Source of the DNA: Apteryx mantelli
Lineage: Eukaryota > Chordata > Aves > Apterygiformes > Apterygidae
Direction of reading: 5' to 3'
Assembly (NCBI RefSeq): GCF_036417845.1
Contig: NC_089982.1
Span: 61,455,684-61,519,683, forward strand
Length of the DNA: 64,000 nt
Notes under the pieces: model-generated
What the model was told of the DNA's origin: nothing
Database searches by the model: none
What the model saw: only the letters and a program-made list of their open reading frames with translations
Program-made: the position numbers and the translations under genes
In this document: positions 1 to 12,411 of the stretch, in pieces
Position numbering within the stretch: the stretch's first letter is position 1
How the letters are laid out: the number at the start of each line of letters is the position of its first letter

Positions 1-507
1 GATGTGTCCAAAGCTGTACTGCTTGGTTCAACTACATTATTTCTTTGTGTTAATTCTGGTTCTGCATGTATTTCACTGTATTGTTCAATTTCAGTTTTAA
101 CTTTGACAACATTGTTATCACTATGTTCTTCAGCTCTTTCAGAAAAAGGCATATACAAGCATACAGTCCCTTCAGAGCTTGTCACATCAACCTCACCCAT
201 TTCTGTTTCAGTAATTCCTTCTATTTTTTCTCCCTTTTCTTCTTTTTTCTCCAAAGGCAGTACTTTTCCTTCACAGTCTGACAAATAGATATCCAAGTCA
301 TCCTGAACAGTGTTGTTCTCAGAACTGTGTTCCACTGAGTTCTTTTCCAGTTCTTTGCCCTCTTTATGAAAACCTTCAGGAGCAGAGTTATTTTCTAATG
401 TTAAAGAAGTAGCAGACAAAGGTTTTTTATCTTCAGCTAATTCAAGAGGCTCCAGTTTAGAAGCAAAAGGTCTTTCTTCCTTTGCATCATAATGGGTCTC
501 TCTCTTT
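1..507 (-). CDS. N4BP2: N4BP2 large internal exon, partial (cut by the left edge)
   Basis: This is the 5' part of the large acidic middle exon of N4BP2, entered through a pyrimidine tract and CAG acceptor at 508-510. The first base completes an Arg codon begun in the exon ending at 1747. The frame then stays open for 168 codons to the window edge, about residues 637-805. The translation begins with KRETHYDAKEERPF and is rich in Glu, Lys, Ser and Asp (for example DDLDIYLSDCEGK). No folded domain is apparent, and this stretch of the family is a poorly conserved linker between the kinase region and the C-terminal Smr nuclease domain, which lies outside the window. Assignment rests on phase continuity with the recognisable exons to the right. 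Confidence 0.85.
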
Positions 508-1746
508 CTGAAAGACAAATTGGAATGAAAGATACACCCATTTGAAATGTTTTTAAGCACCTGTCCTTATTCACGTTTTTAATTCTGGCTTGGATATTTA
601 ACTTATTCAAGACACAGATCAAAAGCTGCCTGTTAGAACACATTGTAATCATCCAGATGGAGAATACATATGAAATCTTCACAGCCTCACATCCTGAAAT
701 CTTGTGAGAGAAAAAAACAAATTTAAGATGACTTAGCACAAACCTCAGTACTCCTTTATCTAAAAAAAACAAAAAAAAACAAAAAAAAACAAGTAAAGCA
801 GAACTTTACTTGCTAAGTATGCCTTTTTACTTAAGCAGGGGGCTAAGAATACTTTCTCAGTAGTCTGTCTTTCCCTTTTCCTAACATTTAGTTATATACA
901 GAAGCACTCTGCTGCCTTCCTCCTTTAGATAATCAAACCTGTTAACTATGCTTATTTAATGGATGTTACACAATTCTGATTGCTAGATTCTAAACAAGTC
1001 TAGAAATTAACTAGTAAGTGGCCTGCTATTTCTTGTCATAATGCCTTTCACAATCTGCTATACTCCATTAATTACCAGAGTCCACTTCATTTCAAATACA
1101 TTAAGTATGCAAAAATAAATGAGATGATCAACATACGAGATGGTCGGCATAACTACAGTAATATCTTTCCTGTGCATTTTTATAATGCATGTACAGCATT
1201 ATTCAGATCAGCCACTACAAAATAGTCCCGCATATACACCAACATAAATCTACACAATTCTACATTAAATATACTCCAGAAGAGCAAGTAGATGACTCAT
1301 TCCTATTGCACTAAGAATCCCTCTTTTTGACAAATGCATCATATTATACCAACACACAGACTCAGAAAGAGTAATCTACCTGCATATGGGACTAGATTAT
1401 TTCTGAAATCTTTTTATAGATTTTAAGTATCTTTAATTACAGTATAGATCCAACAGCACATTTCTAAGATAAGAGAAAACAAGTCAGTCCAGATTAGCTT
1501 GTTGAAAGGTAACACAGCAGTACCGAAAGATTTTCAAAAAGCAGTGGAAAGTTGACTATATCCCTTGATTGTTCCTTCCCAAATTCTTCAAATTCTTAAA
1601 ATTCAAGAAAAAATTGTGGTGCATTTTTTTTAAACTAATTTTTGGAATACATTCACAGTTCAATAGCATTAGCCAGGCTCCACTGCTACAAAGTTTGCAT
1701 TTTTACTCTTTTATTTGAGAATACAAAGCTAATAAAAAAGTCTAAC
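508..1746 (-). other. N4BP2: N4BP2 intron
   Basis: AT-rich intron between the exons at 1747-1902 and 1-507. It holds only short A runs near 764-793. I see no RNA gene, mobile element or coding signal. Confidence 0.7.
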
Positions 1747-1902
1747 CTAGAGCTTTCTTCCTGACAAGAATCTTCACTCCACCGAGCAGCTTCTGATTTG
1801 TCTGGGACTGAAGAATTCAAGATTGAACTAACAGAAAGGCAGCGTTCATACCGTTCCAACATTCTTTTGATCTTTTCTTTAGATATACCATGAATATTTC
1901 GC
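1747..1902 (-). CDS. N4BP2: N4BP2 coding exon (end of kinase domain)
   Basis: This 156-nt exon is flanked by a TAATCCAG acceptor and a GTTAGA donor. It enters with the last base of a split Arg codon and leaves with two bases of another, so it carries 51 whole codons, about residues 586-636. The translation starts RNIHGISKEKIKRMLERYE, which matches the end of the N4BP2 P-loop kinase region (the human protein has the closely similar RNIHGVSKEKITRMLEHY). The second half (SSVPDKSEAARWSEDSC) is a diverged linker. The GTTAGA donor is weaker than consensus. Identity is secure because both exon boundaries keep phase with their neighbours. Confidence 0.92.
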
Positions 1903-2951
1903 CTGGATTAAAAAAAAGAGAGAGAGAGAGAAAATTTTAAAAAAAATTTTCAGATTTGTATTTTAAAAGAGACTAAACAGAAGATAAAAAATTAAGTGTA
2001 CAGAAAGACTGACCAGAGAATTCAGGGGGCCACGGCAAAAGCTGAAACAGCTATTCTTTCTATATCAGTGCTCTAAGTCATTCAGAACAGGGAGTCTCAG
2101 ACAAACCGCTGCTCCACCTGCCTTCTCCACCCCATCTGGCGGTCCTCTTCTGCAAGAGGATGTTTTGCTTAATACTAAAAATCTAAAAATGGCATTAATA
2201 ACGCATCTTCTTCAAATAAGTATCAGAAGCACACCATATCAGATACTGGCTCTGATGCAGGGAGCCAAACTGGGTAGGGAAGATTTCTAATTCAGTCTTC
2301 CTTCTCTGGAAGGAAGCTAAGAGTTCCTAGGAAGCTAAGCTAAGAATTACTTGAGCCTTGAGGAAAATCTATTCACCTGTTATTCTGGACAATTTCCTTT
2401 GGCTAGGAATTTCTACTGATTTTGTTACATACCAACTAGCAATGTGGTCAGCAGCAGTTCAGCCTAGAACAAGAGAAACCTGCCTATGATGACAAAACAG
2501 GAATTGAAGGTACACAAGAAAGTTCCAATTGAGTTTGAGCCACAGAAGAAAGCAGGACTTTCTTTCCATCTTACCTAATTGCACTTTACCCCAAAATGAT
2601 TCTCACTTTTTACTTTCTGAAAACAAGGTCTGTGTTAGCAAGGAAGCGGTATGTACGTTGAAGGTTGCCCAAAATAACCAGTGGGTGGATTCTGAATAAT
2701 CCAAAGCTACTCTCAGCTCTCTGAAATATTTGAGAGGCCCATCTAGGCTTGACAGTGAGGAACTCCTGCTCTTTAAAGAGACAAGATATTGCCAGTCAAC
2801 GGGAAGCAGGTAGTCCTTGGCTCCTACTGGAGCCATGTTCTAGTAAGTTCTATTTTCAGAAAGAAAATAATCTACCATACCACCTTTGAAAGGTGGCCAG
2901 CTTTAAGATAAGCACAGAAATTCAGATGATGACACACAATGTGAGCTTACA

Positions 2952-3650
2952 ATAAAATCACAGAATAAGTTACACTGAAATGGACCTCTGGAGGTCACAT
3001 CATCCAACGTCCTACTCAGAGCAGGTCCAACTAGATCAGCCTGCACAGGGCCTTATCCTGTCAAGTTTTGAATATCCCCAGGACGAAGAGTCCACAAAGT
3101 TTCTGGGCAACCTCATAGTAAAAAAATTTTCTTCTTATATGTAATCGAAATTTCCCATGTTCCAACTTGTGTTCGTTTCCTCTTGTCCTTGTCCCTGCAT
3201 GCTTCTCAGAAGAGACCTTTTTAATCTTCTCTATAACCTCCCAATAGGTAGCTGAAGACAGCAATATAATCTTTCCTTAACTTTTTCTTCTTTATGCTGA
3301 ACAAACTACTCTGCTAAAAACTGTATCATCTGCGAATATGCTGAGAGTGCACTCCATCACATCATCCAAGTCAAAAAAAAAAAGACATTAAATAGTACTG
3401 GTCCCAGTATTCATCCCTGAGAGACACCAGTCTCCTCTTGGACTGTTATTATATGACTGATCACAACCCTCTGAACCTGGCATCCAGCCAATTTTCCAGC
3501 TACCTTGTCATCCATTTACATAGTTCATATCTCACCTATTTGGCTCTAAGTATACTATGGGAGACAGTGTAAAAGGTGCTGCTAAAGAAGAGGTAAACAA
3601 CAAAGCTGATCCACCCCCAAACAAGGGTTTGTTCCTCTCAGTCCATGAGG
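2952..3650 (-). mobile_element. Degenerate CR1 LINE fragment, minus strand
   Basis: Read on the minus strand, the segment carries remnants of the CR1 ORF2 reverse transcriptase at 3400-3640 (a decayed SKAF region, then the stretch corresponding to GVSQG). It continues into the C-terminal RTRGNEHKLEHGKFRLHIRRKFF region at 3080-3200, broken here only for length. It ends in the CR1 3' untranslated wording at 2960-3060 that mentions no more coding. The same C-terminal motif occurs in the intact copy at 19,050-19,130. Many indels and stops, and an apparent internal deletion between the two parts, show that it is old and inactive. It lies in the same orientation as N4BP2. Confidence 0.8.
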
Positions 3651-3910
3651 TACTGATTGCCCTACACTAAGTGGCAGCAGAAATGTTCCAAGTAAGGCAA
3701 CAGATCACCTGGATGCAAACACAGACACAACCTGACACCATTTTTGCAACTTCAGGATCCCAAAGGAGCAGTCACTGTACCTTAAATGCAAACAAAGTGC
3801 AGTCATGGAAGCATTACATAATCACTATTGATAATAATCAGTTTCTTTTGTATGCAATTAAAGTGACAGGAGAAAATTCTCATAATACTACATAAAATCC
3901 CACTAAAGTT

Positions 3911-3950
3911 AATACTGTATGCAAAAAAATAAATACTGTATGCAAAAAAA
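3911..3950. repeat. 20-bp direct tandem duplication
   Basis: AATACTGTATGCAAAAAAAT-type wording occurs twice in a row, followed by AATAAAATAAAAT. It is a simple slippage-type duplication within an N4BP2 intron. Confidence 0.85.
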
Positions 3951-4110
3951 TAAAATAAAATTAGAAAGCTACTTTTTAAATCACAAAAATCCTCATTGAT
4001 CTCTGACTACCTCATAAGCCACTGTACTAAGCAGTACATTTTTAAAAATACAAGTTTACAGAACAAGAAGGATGTACAATCTAATATGACATTTTCATTT
4101 ATATTCTTAC

Positions 4111-4187
4111 CTTTCAAGTTCTTTTGGTTTAAACTTCCACCAAGTGTCTGGCTCTCGGAAAATGACTTTGTATTTGAACTGCTGAGC
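4111..4187 (-). CDS. N4BP2: N4BP2 coding exon (kinase domain)
   Basis: This 77-nt exon has a TTTATTCAG acceptor and a GTAAGAAT donor. It reads AQQFKYKVIFREPDTWW then KFKPKELE, with two bases of a split Arg codon at the end, about residues 560-585. EPDTWWKFKP is a near exact match to the N4BP2 kinase-domain segment of other vertebrates and forms part of the substrate-side helix region of the P-loop kinase fold. It enters in phase 0 from the exon ending at 6592 and leaves in phase 2, which fits the next exon. Confidence 0.95.
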
Positions 4188-6591
4188 CTGAATAAAACAG
4201 ATATAAAACAAAACATAGACAAATCAGCCATTTCTTTATGAAAAAGCACACAGCATACAAAAAACCAGGTAGCTTTAACAAAGCAGACTTTGTATTTCTC
4301 AAAACAAATTAAATATTTGGAATAAGATATTTTTGTTCAGTGTTCATTTCTGATTATATAAATGGAGATTTTTCAAAGCACATATATGATCTATATACAT
4401 CTCTTATTGTAAGCTTAAATGTGTACCATGATCACAGTAAAGTATTAATCACATACAGGCAGATAGATACCAGATCTAAATAAGTAACTCAAGCTAACAT
4501 TCACCCCCGCTACACACACACACACAAAAAAAAGTGCTATTTATAGTGATTTTTAAAAATTTCTTTATATTATCCCTTTAAATGTTCAATCTCTTCCCAA
4601 GACAGAGTGCAGAGTATCTCCTCTTTCCAGGTATGCTACAGGCATGTCTACACAGTCTCTCATAGACAGAGACAAACTCACTGTTTCTATTCAGAGTTGA
4701 CCAGATGCAAGCCAATTCCAAAACAGCAGCAATTAGTTGCACTAATGCAGCTATAGTGGACAGCCTTCCTGAAGCGTGGGAAACTACAAGTAAAGACTAC
4801 AAGTAAAGCATATGGTCCTTACATGGTCTAGTTTCATCACAAGAGAAAGGCAGCCCAAAGTCTCATCAAGACAAACACTGCAAGTACTATGCCATTTCCT
4901 CCCATTCCTGTTTTCGCAAAAACTTCTTAGCACCCTACCCAAGCCCTGCATTTCCTGGAAGAACTTTTGTTATACCTTTATTTCACTATACAGCAAAATC
5001 AGAGGCTTTTTGTCTTTCTGAGAGACCTGTTAATTTGACAAATGTCAACAGAAGCAAATATAATAAAAATCAAAATTTTTATTAACAAAAATTATCTGCA
5101 TGCAAGTCTCACTGTTCACTAATCCTGCAGAACATGTAGAGCATCTGCTCAAAAGCTCTGGTGTGCTGCTGCATAGGCTCCTGCATGTGTGTAGGAGAAA
5201 TCCCAGAAGATCCACTTTAAAAAAGCAATCAGGGCTCTTCAGAGGCACAAACTTGCTGAATGAAATCCATTCATCAACAAAACTAGTACAGCATGAGCAG
5301 CAGAAGCAGAAGCTAGAGCACTATCCAAAAATATGTTTAAAGCCAGAGTATGAGAAAATCACAGGAGGGCAAGACGCTTACTGAAGTACTATCAGTTCTC
5401 ACCCCAGTTCATTCCTTTGCTAAATCCAATTGGAAACCTACCCATTGTTTTCAGCATAATGATTAGTGGATGTTTTGTCTATCCCTCCCTTGTTGCCAAC
5501 ACACTCATAGTACTTCTTTAAAACAAAACTTTATTGTCATAATGTTCTGGAAAGGTATAACATGTTATGTTAAAGGTATAACATTTCCTCTAATATCTTT
5601 TTTCTATTTATCAGAACCAAGTTAATTCAATAATGCAGTTCTGTAAACAGAAAAAAATATAAAAACCACCAACCAAAATGATGAGTGATCAACAGCAAAA
5701 TAAGAGCTAAACCCTAGAAGTGCTGATATGCATTTAGAGATGATTAAGTAAAAAGGAAAGGTTATCCAGAAACTGGAGTAGGAGAACCCTGCAACAGAGT
5801 TCGCTGAGTTATTTAAATCATTAAATGTAACTCTGAAAGTTAAATGGAGATTGCATATGCTTAGTACAAAATAAAAGCAGGCCACTTTTTGCTACACTAC
5901 TAATAAAATATTGCAGGTGCCTTAGTTTGGTTACATCACTTCAATAAAAATGATCAAGTATATCTGTATATTTTCAAGCAAGATAACGTCTGATAACTGC
6001 TTTTAAAAATTCTCATTGATAACAGTTCCCTGTAACACTGCAACTTTAAGGCACAAAATTTCTGATAGTAGGTTATATTTATTCTCAAATAAACACAATT
6101 TTGATCCTCAGACTAATCTTTAAGGAATGAAGTTCATCAAAAATATTAGCCTTCCCACTGTTTGGTTGATAATCTCATCCTATAATATTTGACACAGAGG
6201 CAAAAAAGACTGAGCTTTTGAGTTTCACAGAGCATCAAACATATAATCAGCACTAATTAATATGAGTAATAACAAAAACAAGCTTACAATTTTGCTGATA
6301 ATATACAAAGAGGAATAGAATTCTAGTTTCCTCTACAAAAGTTGTATTTGCTTCCAAGTACAAAGCACTTGGATTTGTCACTTGGAAACTAGGCCAGGTC
6401 AATACCCAGGCATGCACAGAGTATGACATGATGTAATATAATACCGTATGATACTTTTCTGACTCCAGGCTATATCCTCCCTTGTGGAAGAGAAACAAGA
6501 GCTGGACAGAGAACGATAACTGCATTTTAAAACATATGCTCTCATGCTGGTCAACAATCTCCTTTCACATTGCTCAAGTTATCATACTAAC
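4188..6591 (-). other. N4BP2: N4BP2 intron
   Basis: AT-rich intron of about 2.4 kb. Open stretches such as 5100-5384 (plus strand) show no family resemblance and look like chance ORFs. A direct AAGGTATAACAT repeat occurs near 5552 and 5573. I see no RNA gene or clear transposon. Confidence 0.65.
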
Positions 6592-6680
6592 CAAAGCAAC
6601 ATAAGGCTTCATCTCCCATGCTTGTATGTTTGTGTTGTCTATTATTATAGGAGACATTCTCTTTTCAAATGCTTCTTTGG
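6592..6680 (-). CDS. N4BP2: N4BP2 coding exon (kinase domain)
   Basis: This 89-nt exon has a TGTCTTTCAG acceptor and a GTTAGT donor. It completes a split Ala codon and then encodes 29 residues, [17 protein letters not shown] then [12 protein letters not shown], about residues 531-559. The IIIDNTN segment is the strand that follows the nucleotide-binding core of the polynucleotide-kinase-like P-loop domain and is almost invariant in N4BP2 proteins. It ends in phase 0. Confidence 0.96.
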
Positions 6681-7895
6681 CTGAAAGACATACATGTACA
6701 AAAGAATGTGATACAGTTAACTTCTTGGTAATAGAGTAGACACGTAACATTTTCAACTAATTCTCTAAATTTGTATTATTTTTTTTTCAAATAGATAATC
6801 TATAATGATTAACCACTGTGTAAAGAACTCTTGCCATAGCTTGATCTTTCTGTTCCAAGGGCTTTTTTATTTTAGAAATCCCCCACCCTCACATGGAAAA
6901 CTACTGAGATATGGCATTATACTTCTGAATTAACATATGTATGATAATCAAGGAATGAAAATGCAGATGTAAAATGCACCAAGATGACTAATCAGTAAAT
7001 TAAACTAAAAAAAACTACATGATCACCTTAAAGTGGACTTCTTTGTTGCATACAAAATTCTTGGCTTTTTAACAGTCTTAAGATTAGTCCACTCTGTAAA
7101 CTGTATAAAATATGAAAAAATCAAAAGAATTATTGTAATTTTTTTTAAATACACAGTAATAAAATGTTTAGAATCACTACCTTTGAGATACAGCATCGTG
7201 TTTCTGTAGCTATGTTACAATGTGTCTGAACAATCAAAGTTATCATTGAATCACACATTTCTTATTAACCCATTTTTCCCTCAGGTTAGAAATTTGACAG
7301 CAGGAAAGTTCAAATTTAGCAAAAAAAAGCTTGAAAATAGCTGTTTCGTGGAGAGTTGAGTGGAAACCAACATCAAAAAAATACACTGATTATGGTAAAA
7401 ACATCATTCATCATTTCTTCTGTCTTGTTCTTACAGTTTTTGTTTTAAATTTGCCAACAACTGCAATTCTCTTGCTGAAGAGAAAAAAAAACTTAAGAGC
7501 ACAAAAAATCTGTGTAGGTGTTATTTTTATCAACATCCTCATTACTTATTGCATATGCATATATAATTGTTCATCTTAATCCTAGAAGAAATAATCTTGG
7601 GAGATGGCAAAGATTAGCACTCCAGAAACAGGACACAACCCAAAATACATACCGTGACAGAATCTGAGAAGAAAAACAATCCTTTGACACAGACACGGGC
7701 ATTTGTAAGTGTAAAACACCCAATGGACAGGTCACTCCTGAGTTGGTGCTCATACTCTTTCCCACTTACTAAAAATAATTCTAAAATGGGATAAATGCTC
7801 ATCCTGTGACAAGCATTACAAGACAGGCAGTTTTTTAAACAGCACTCAGACACTGAACGGTAAACAAGCAAGCTAATCCCTGCTTCATTTCTCAC
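6681..7895 (-). other. N4BP2: N4BP2 intron
   Basis: AT-rich intron of 1.2 kb. It has A/T runs and no recognisable gene or repeat element. Confidence 0.65.
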
Positions 7896-8020
7896 CTCGT
7901 TTCCTGTTCCAGTCATGTGCTTCCCCTAAGCAACTGGCATCATAATGGTATTGTCCATGTTTATAAAAGTAATCATCAGTACTAAGAATGATTCCACCTG
8001 GATTATCCTCAAGCAAAGCC
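7896..8020 (-). CDS. N4BP2: N4BP2 coding exon (kinase domain)
   Basis: This 125-nt exon has a TCTTTCACAG acceptor and a GTGAGA donor. It completes a split Arg codon and encodes 41 residues, about 489-529. The translation runs ALLEDNPGGIILSTDDYF then YKHGQYHYDASCLGEAHDWN. The STDDYF motif (about 501-506) carries the paired Asp that acts as the catalytic/general-base position in polynucleotide-kinase-like P-loop enzymes, and GEAHDWN is a family signature. It leaves in phase 1 and joins the exon at 6680. Confidence 0.96.
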
Positions 8021-8884
8021 CTGTGAAAGATCGAGACGTAAATAGTTTTTTTCCCTTCACCTCCCCATCTGATATATTTGCTCCCATGTATGTATTTAGA
8101 CTCTTGCACAAAAATGGCATGGCTGATTACCAGGAACAGAAGGAGCAACTTCACATGAGGGAAGAGTCACCCTCAGGGCAAAGATGATCTATAATCATTT
8201 CCCTCGTTCTCCAAAGGTTGAAGATGTCTAGGGGAAACAGCTGCTAGAGGCTTCCTGAAAGTCTCATTTCAAGAAACCAGAAAGATTTTTCCATCTAAAT
8301 CTAGTGACATACTTTTGCACTGACAAACATGTATACAGCCTTAATTGCACCAAATGTTTCAGATGCCAGCCACAGAAGTCTAAATACAATCAAAGCTTTT
8401 GGGGAATTAGAGGGAAAAAAAAAGAAAAAAAAGGGGGTTGATCTGGCCAGTTCAACACATACTACTTGCACAAATTCTCTGAAAAGAATTCCCACCAGGG
8501 AAAGCAAATTTCTGCCTTTGCAGACTTTGGTACATCTCCATCCGTTTAACCGGAAGGAAACACCTGAAATGGATAGGGACTGGAAGAAAATGGTAGAGCT
8601 AAGTACTACTGCACTAATCCTCTGCTGGCATAAACTCCATTCCAGACCTTAGGCCAGTGACAGAAGTTAGAGCCAACACCTCTTATTTCAGTTTCCACTA
8701 GAGGTCAAGGAGCTGCAAGCAGCTCAGCAACTGTTATTACACATGATGTTGCATGTACCATGTGACTGCCAATCAGGGCTTATGCTAACTATTTACAAAT
8801 GTCAGAAAATTGTCTCTGCCTCCACTGAATCCCGTAAAACAATTAAGCAACTTCTTTTATAAGCTCACAATATAGATGTTCTAC
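8021..8884 (-). other. N4BP2: N4BP2 intron
   Basis: AT-rich intron of 864 bp with an A-rich run at about 8414-8431. I see nothing else in it. Confidence 0.65.
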
Positions 8885-10127
8885 CTTGCCAAAAATGTTT
8901 TTCCTGATCCTGGAACGCCTCTGAGAAGAACAAGTACTTGACCTATAAGGTGCATCTTTTTTCTCATCATGTGACAAACAGGTGGCTGCTGTGCTTGCGA
9001 GTGGTTCAATTTTGAGTTTCTATCTTGATTTCCCCATACCTTCAAAGAAGGATTGCTATCCCAGGCATTGGAAACTACTAGAGAGGAAAAACAAAGTCCT
9101 TTTGTTTCAAAAGTCTTATAGTCTGAAATAGGTCTCCACTGGCCCGGACTAACAGCCACAGGAGTTACAAAGCTATGACTTCCACTGGACGGATAAAACT
9201 GGGGAGCCATGAGATTCCAATGTTGCTGAGTTTGACATGATGGTGTAGAAAAAGTTAAGTTATACCCCTGCTGAGATTGCTGAAAATCTACAAGTTTTGG
9301 TGTTTTGAAACTGGATCTTTCAAGAGAGACATTCACCTCCGGGAGAAAAGCGCTCTGGTGGCTGTTACAGGCAGGCATTACCTCTTTGTGCTGTTCCAGG
9401 CACTTTGAATTAGGATTTTCAGGGACAGCTATTACAAATTCCACAGACCTCTGGGAAGACTGACCAGAAGCAGCAGTCACACTTTCATGGTCTGAAACAG
9501 TATTTTGCGTCTGATCAGAATTTCTGCATGACATGTCTCCATTTGATTGTTTATAGACTTCTGGAGCTAGATCACAAACACACATTTCTGACAAACCAGG
9601 AACTTGCAACGTCTGTGCAAAAGGGTCCAATTCAGCTGGTGAACTAACTTTTGTGTGGATGCTCAGCTCACTCATAGGCGGCTGAGAACAGCAGAAGTTT
9701 TCTAAATTCTCATTATTTGTCTCCATTTGCTGTGGAAATAGCAGGGCATTGCAACCTGAATCAGGTTTTTCCCACTCAGAAAATTCATTAAAGCCACTAG
9801 AACTGTCATGTTCCACAGAGTGTCTAAGTATGATTTGGTCATTTGCAGAATTAGGCAATTCATCACCCAAACTGTATCTCACAAAAGCATTCTCTATTAA
9901 GGAATCCAGTTCTTCAGTCAGCTGTGCATCATGTGATAGGACCTCTTCTGTTTCTTCACAATTATTTTCTTCTGCCGTACTTTCCCCCACTCTTTCATTT
10001 GTAAGAGACCTCTGCTGATTAACAAGAGCTACTGATGATAGTACTGAATCAAAACTTGAGATTTTTGAAGATGCTACTCCTTTTGCATGGGTGGACAGCT
10101 CTAGAAGGTAATCCATAGCATTTTCTA
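8885..10127 (-). CDS. N4BP2: N4BP2 large coding exon (end of CUE domain to Walker A)
   Basis: This 1243-nt exon completes a split Val codon and encodes 413 residues, about 75-487. It opens with ENAMDYLLELS, the last helix of the CUE ubiquitin-binding domain. About 380 residues of Ser/Glu/Gln-rich, probably disordered sequence follow, including LTEELDSLIENAF near the start. It ends with LVLLRGVPGSGKTFLA, the first strand and Walker A loop of the P-loop kinase domain (GVPGSGKT at about 477-484). N4BP2 (BCL-3-binding protein) binds NEDD4, BCL-3 and p300/CBP and has 5'-polynucleotide kinase and DNA-nicking activities. The acceptor is CAACAG at 10,128-10,133 and the donor is GTAGAA at 8879-8884. 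The linker is much less conserved than the ends. Confidence 0.95.
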
Positions 10128-12071
10128 CTGTTGAATAAGGTAAAGAGAACAAAGAATGGTCAACTGAAGCAACACAAGCTGATGTAAACACAATTTTTAC
10201 ATCAAGTACTTAAAACAACTAAGATGACTGTCAGACAGCTTACCAATTCACATTTTAACAAACCTTCCACAAACCACTTGACCTGTTTCTCATCAGAGAT
10301 AAAGACAGAACTGAATGCAGACATACTGCAAAATAGTAACCTAATAAGCATAAAAATGACTAAAGAAATATTAAGTTTAACTGGGGGGGGGGAACAAACC
10401 CAAAAAAACAGAACTGGATGTTTAAATGGATGCTTATTTATAACACATATCATATAGGAGAAATAATGTCAAATTAACTGAAAGACATTTCAGTTAAGAA
10501 AGGATTAAAGAGCTACAAGTATAAAAATTGCTTTCATTATGACTAGGCCCAACTGAAAGTGGCATAACTAACAGTCTCAAAAAAAACAGTATCTGCATTA
10601 ATACTTTGTAAAGCCACTAAACAAAGTATAGGTTGCCTCTGATCAGCCTGAACAAAATGAAAACCTAGGACATGCAGCATCTGAGACCTAAAATTAAGCT
10701 TCTGTTTTTCTGAAGGACAACGCAGCAAAAAGTGCAAGTTCTTTAAAGTACAACTCTCTTTGCACAGTGGGATCCATGTTCCTTTTATTTAAATCTTTCC
10801 ACCTTGTCTACTATACAAGACTAACTATTATTACTCATGTGAAGACAATGCTTATCTTTCAAATTTTCCCTGGTTTTAGAAGGACAACACAATAATGAAC
10901 TCGGACATGTTTCCACAAGCCAAAGTAAAAAACATGCATACTAAAGTTACAATAGGACATCCCTTGACAGGTAGACAGATATCCACTGAATTCTCCAATA
11001 GAGTTCTAGATAGAGCTATTATTTTGATAAAGGTAAATCTTATTAGACTTCAAGGCATGAATCAAAATTCATCAATTCCAATTCAAAAAAGGATTAAAAA
11101 AAAGCACAAAACAACATGAGAAAGGTGTTAAGTTTTAAACTCTGCACAATTTAAGTAAGCTAAAAACAGTAATAAAAGTAGCCCTTTTAATGGCTAAGTA
11201 GCTTTCATACGTAGGAGAAATTCCAATCTTTGACTTCTTTACAAACATCCTTAGAAAAATCTTAACTAATCACACCTGATCATATGGATACAGATTGATT
11301 AAAATGTTCCACATATGATTTATTCTCCGCCCCTTAATAACTCCTCAGATGTTGCTATCCAGCATATCACCCATTATTTTTATTATAAGTTAATGAACTC
11401 ATATATAAGATGATTTCAAAACCACAAAAGGATCAGAAGGACTGGGCACAGACACATAAACGAAGAGACCACCAGAAGTAGGTAAGTAATTTGGCAGACT
11501 GTAGGGGCAGAAACACAGTTCAAGCAAGGCTGCAGAGAACTGACATGACAAACAGAATTTATCCTGCAAAAACTAATCCTCAGTGGAAATCACAAGATGA
11601 TGGTGCAAAACAAAGTAAAACAAAAGAACAACTCAAACATTTAAGCAAAAGGAAAAGCTGCCAGGGCCATACACTGCGTACTGTTGCCTTAAGAAATTGT
11701 GATGCAGAATTTAATACACCCTTCCAGCATGTCTAACTGATATGGCACAGAAACTAACTGGAAAAACTGGATACTCTTCACAACTCTGCCTCTGCCTGCT
11801 CTGTGTCACAGAACAAGCCACCTAAACTGTGCCTACGTTTACAGAGCACACTGCTACTGCAACTCACCAGCCTCACAGAAATGTTGTCAAACTTGGGAGA
11901 ATCTTGCATGGGAAGAGGTATAAGATTTCAAAATATTATGACTCACCTGCTCTTTAAAAACTAAACTGACAAATATGCTTGCAACTCCCACATCAAGTTT
12001 TTTGGAGTTGCCCTATTTAAGAGCTATCTGCGTATGCAACAAAACTATAATGCCAACTGTATTTTATTTAC
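10128..12071 (-). other. N4BP2: N4BP2 intron
   Basis: Intron of 1.9 kb between the first and second coding exons. It contains a run of ten G at about 10,382-10,391. No element or RNA gene is recognised. Confidence 0.65.
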
Positions 12072-12291
12072 CTTTAAAATCACATTCAGACAAAACCATA
12101 TAAACCACACTAGGATCCAGATCAGAAAACATTTCTGACATGCTGTTGAAGAGCTCTTCCTTATTGACACTGTACATTGCTTGTGATACTGAAGGTCTTG
12201 GGTCCCCTTGAGGGGATACAGCAACAGCAGTTCTGTCAAAATTCCCATTTTTCCGAGAGGGACTCCCACCAGTTTTCCTCTTCCGTGGCAT
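12072..12291 (-). CDS. N4BP2: N4BP2 first coding exon (start codon, CUE domain)
   Basis: This exon encodes residues 1-73 plus the first base of Val74. It starts MPRKRKTGGSPSRK, which matches the basic N-terminus of vertebrate N4BP2 (human MPRRRKNLGGNPFRK), and this fixes the start at 12,291. The start context is AACAAAATGC, with A at -3. From about residue 46 it carries the CUE domain, a three-helix ubiquitin-binding fold: ELFNSMSEMFSDLDP then SVVYMVLSECDFK. The domain is completed by ENAMDYLLEL in the next exon. The donor is AAAG/GTAAATA at 12,072/12,071. A reading frame continues upstream without an ATG, so no better start is available. Confidence 0.96.
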
Positions 12292-12411
12292 TTTGTTTTC
12301 CAGAATTAGCTTGTTTTCGGTTTTTTTTGTCCACCTGAGTTTGACAGCACCAAGCTTAGAAATCACAAGACACCTGTCCTAACCAGGAAGGGCACATCAG
12401 AAATGGCAGAC
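12292..12411 (-). other. N4BP2: Probable N4BP2 5' UTR part of the first coding exon
   Basis: Upstream of the start codon the best acceptor on the minus strand is a long pyrimidine tract ending CCTTCTAG, with the exon starting at 12,411. A second possible acceptor, GGTTAGGACAG, lies at about 12,372. With the upstream acceptor the UTR contains a short uORF, with its ATG at 12,396-12,394 and a TAA at about 12,355 (13 codons). The boundary is inferred. Confidence 0.5.

Larger units (their letters stand above)
1903..4110 (-). other. N4BP2: N4BP2 intron with a CR1 fragment
   Basis: The intron contains a degenerate CR1 copy (about 2952-3650) and a short tandem duplication near 3911-3950. A GA-rich stretch (AGAGAGAGAG) lies at about 1918-1931, just upstream of the next exon's acceptor. 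Nothing else is recognisable. Confidence 0.7.

Noticed and set aside
5100-5384. 94-codon plus-strand open frame inside an N4BP2 intron
   Set aside because: It lies in an intron of a gene on the other strand and has no recognisable domain or conserved motif.
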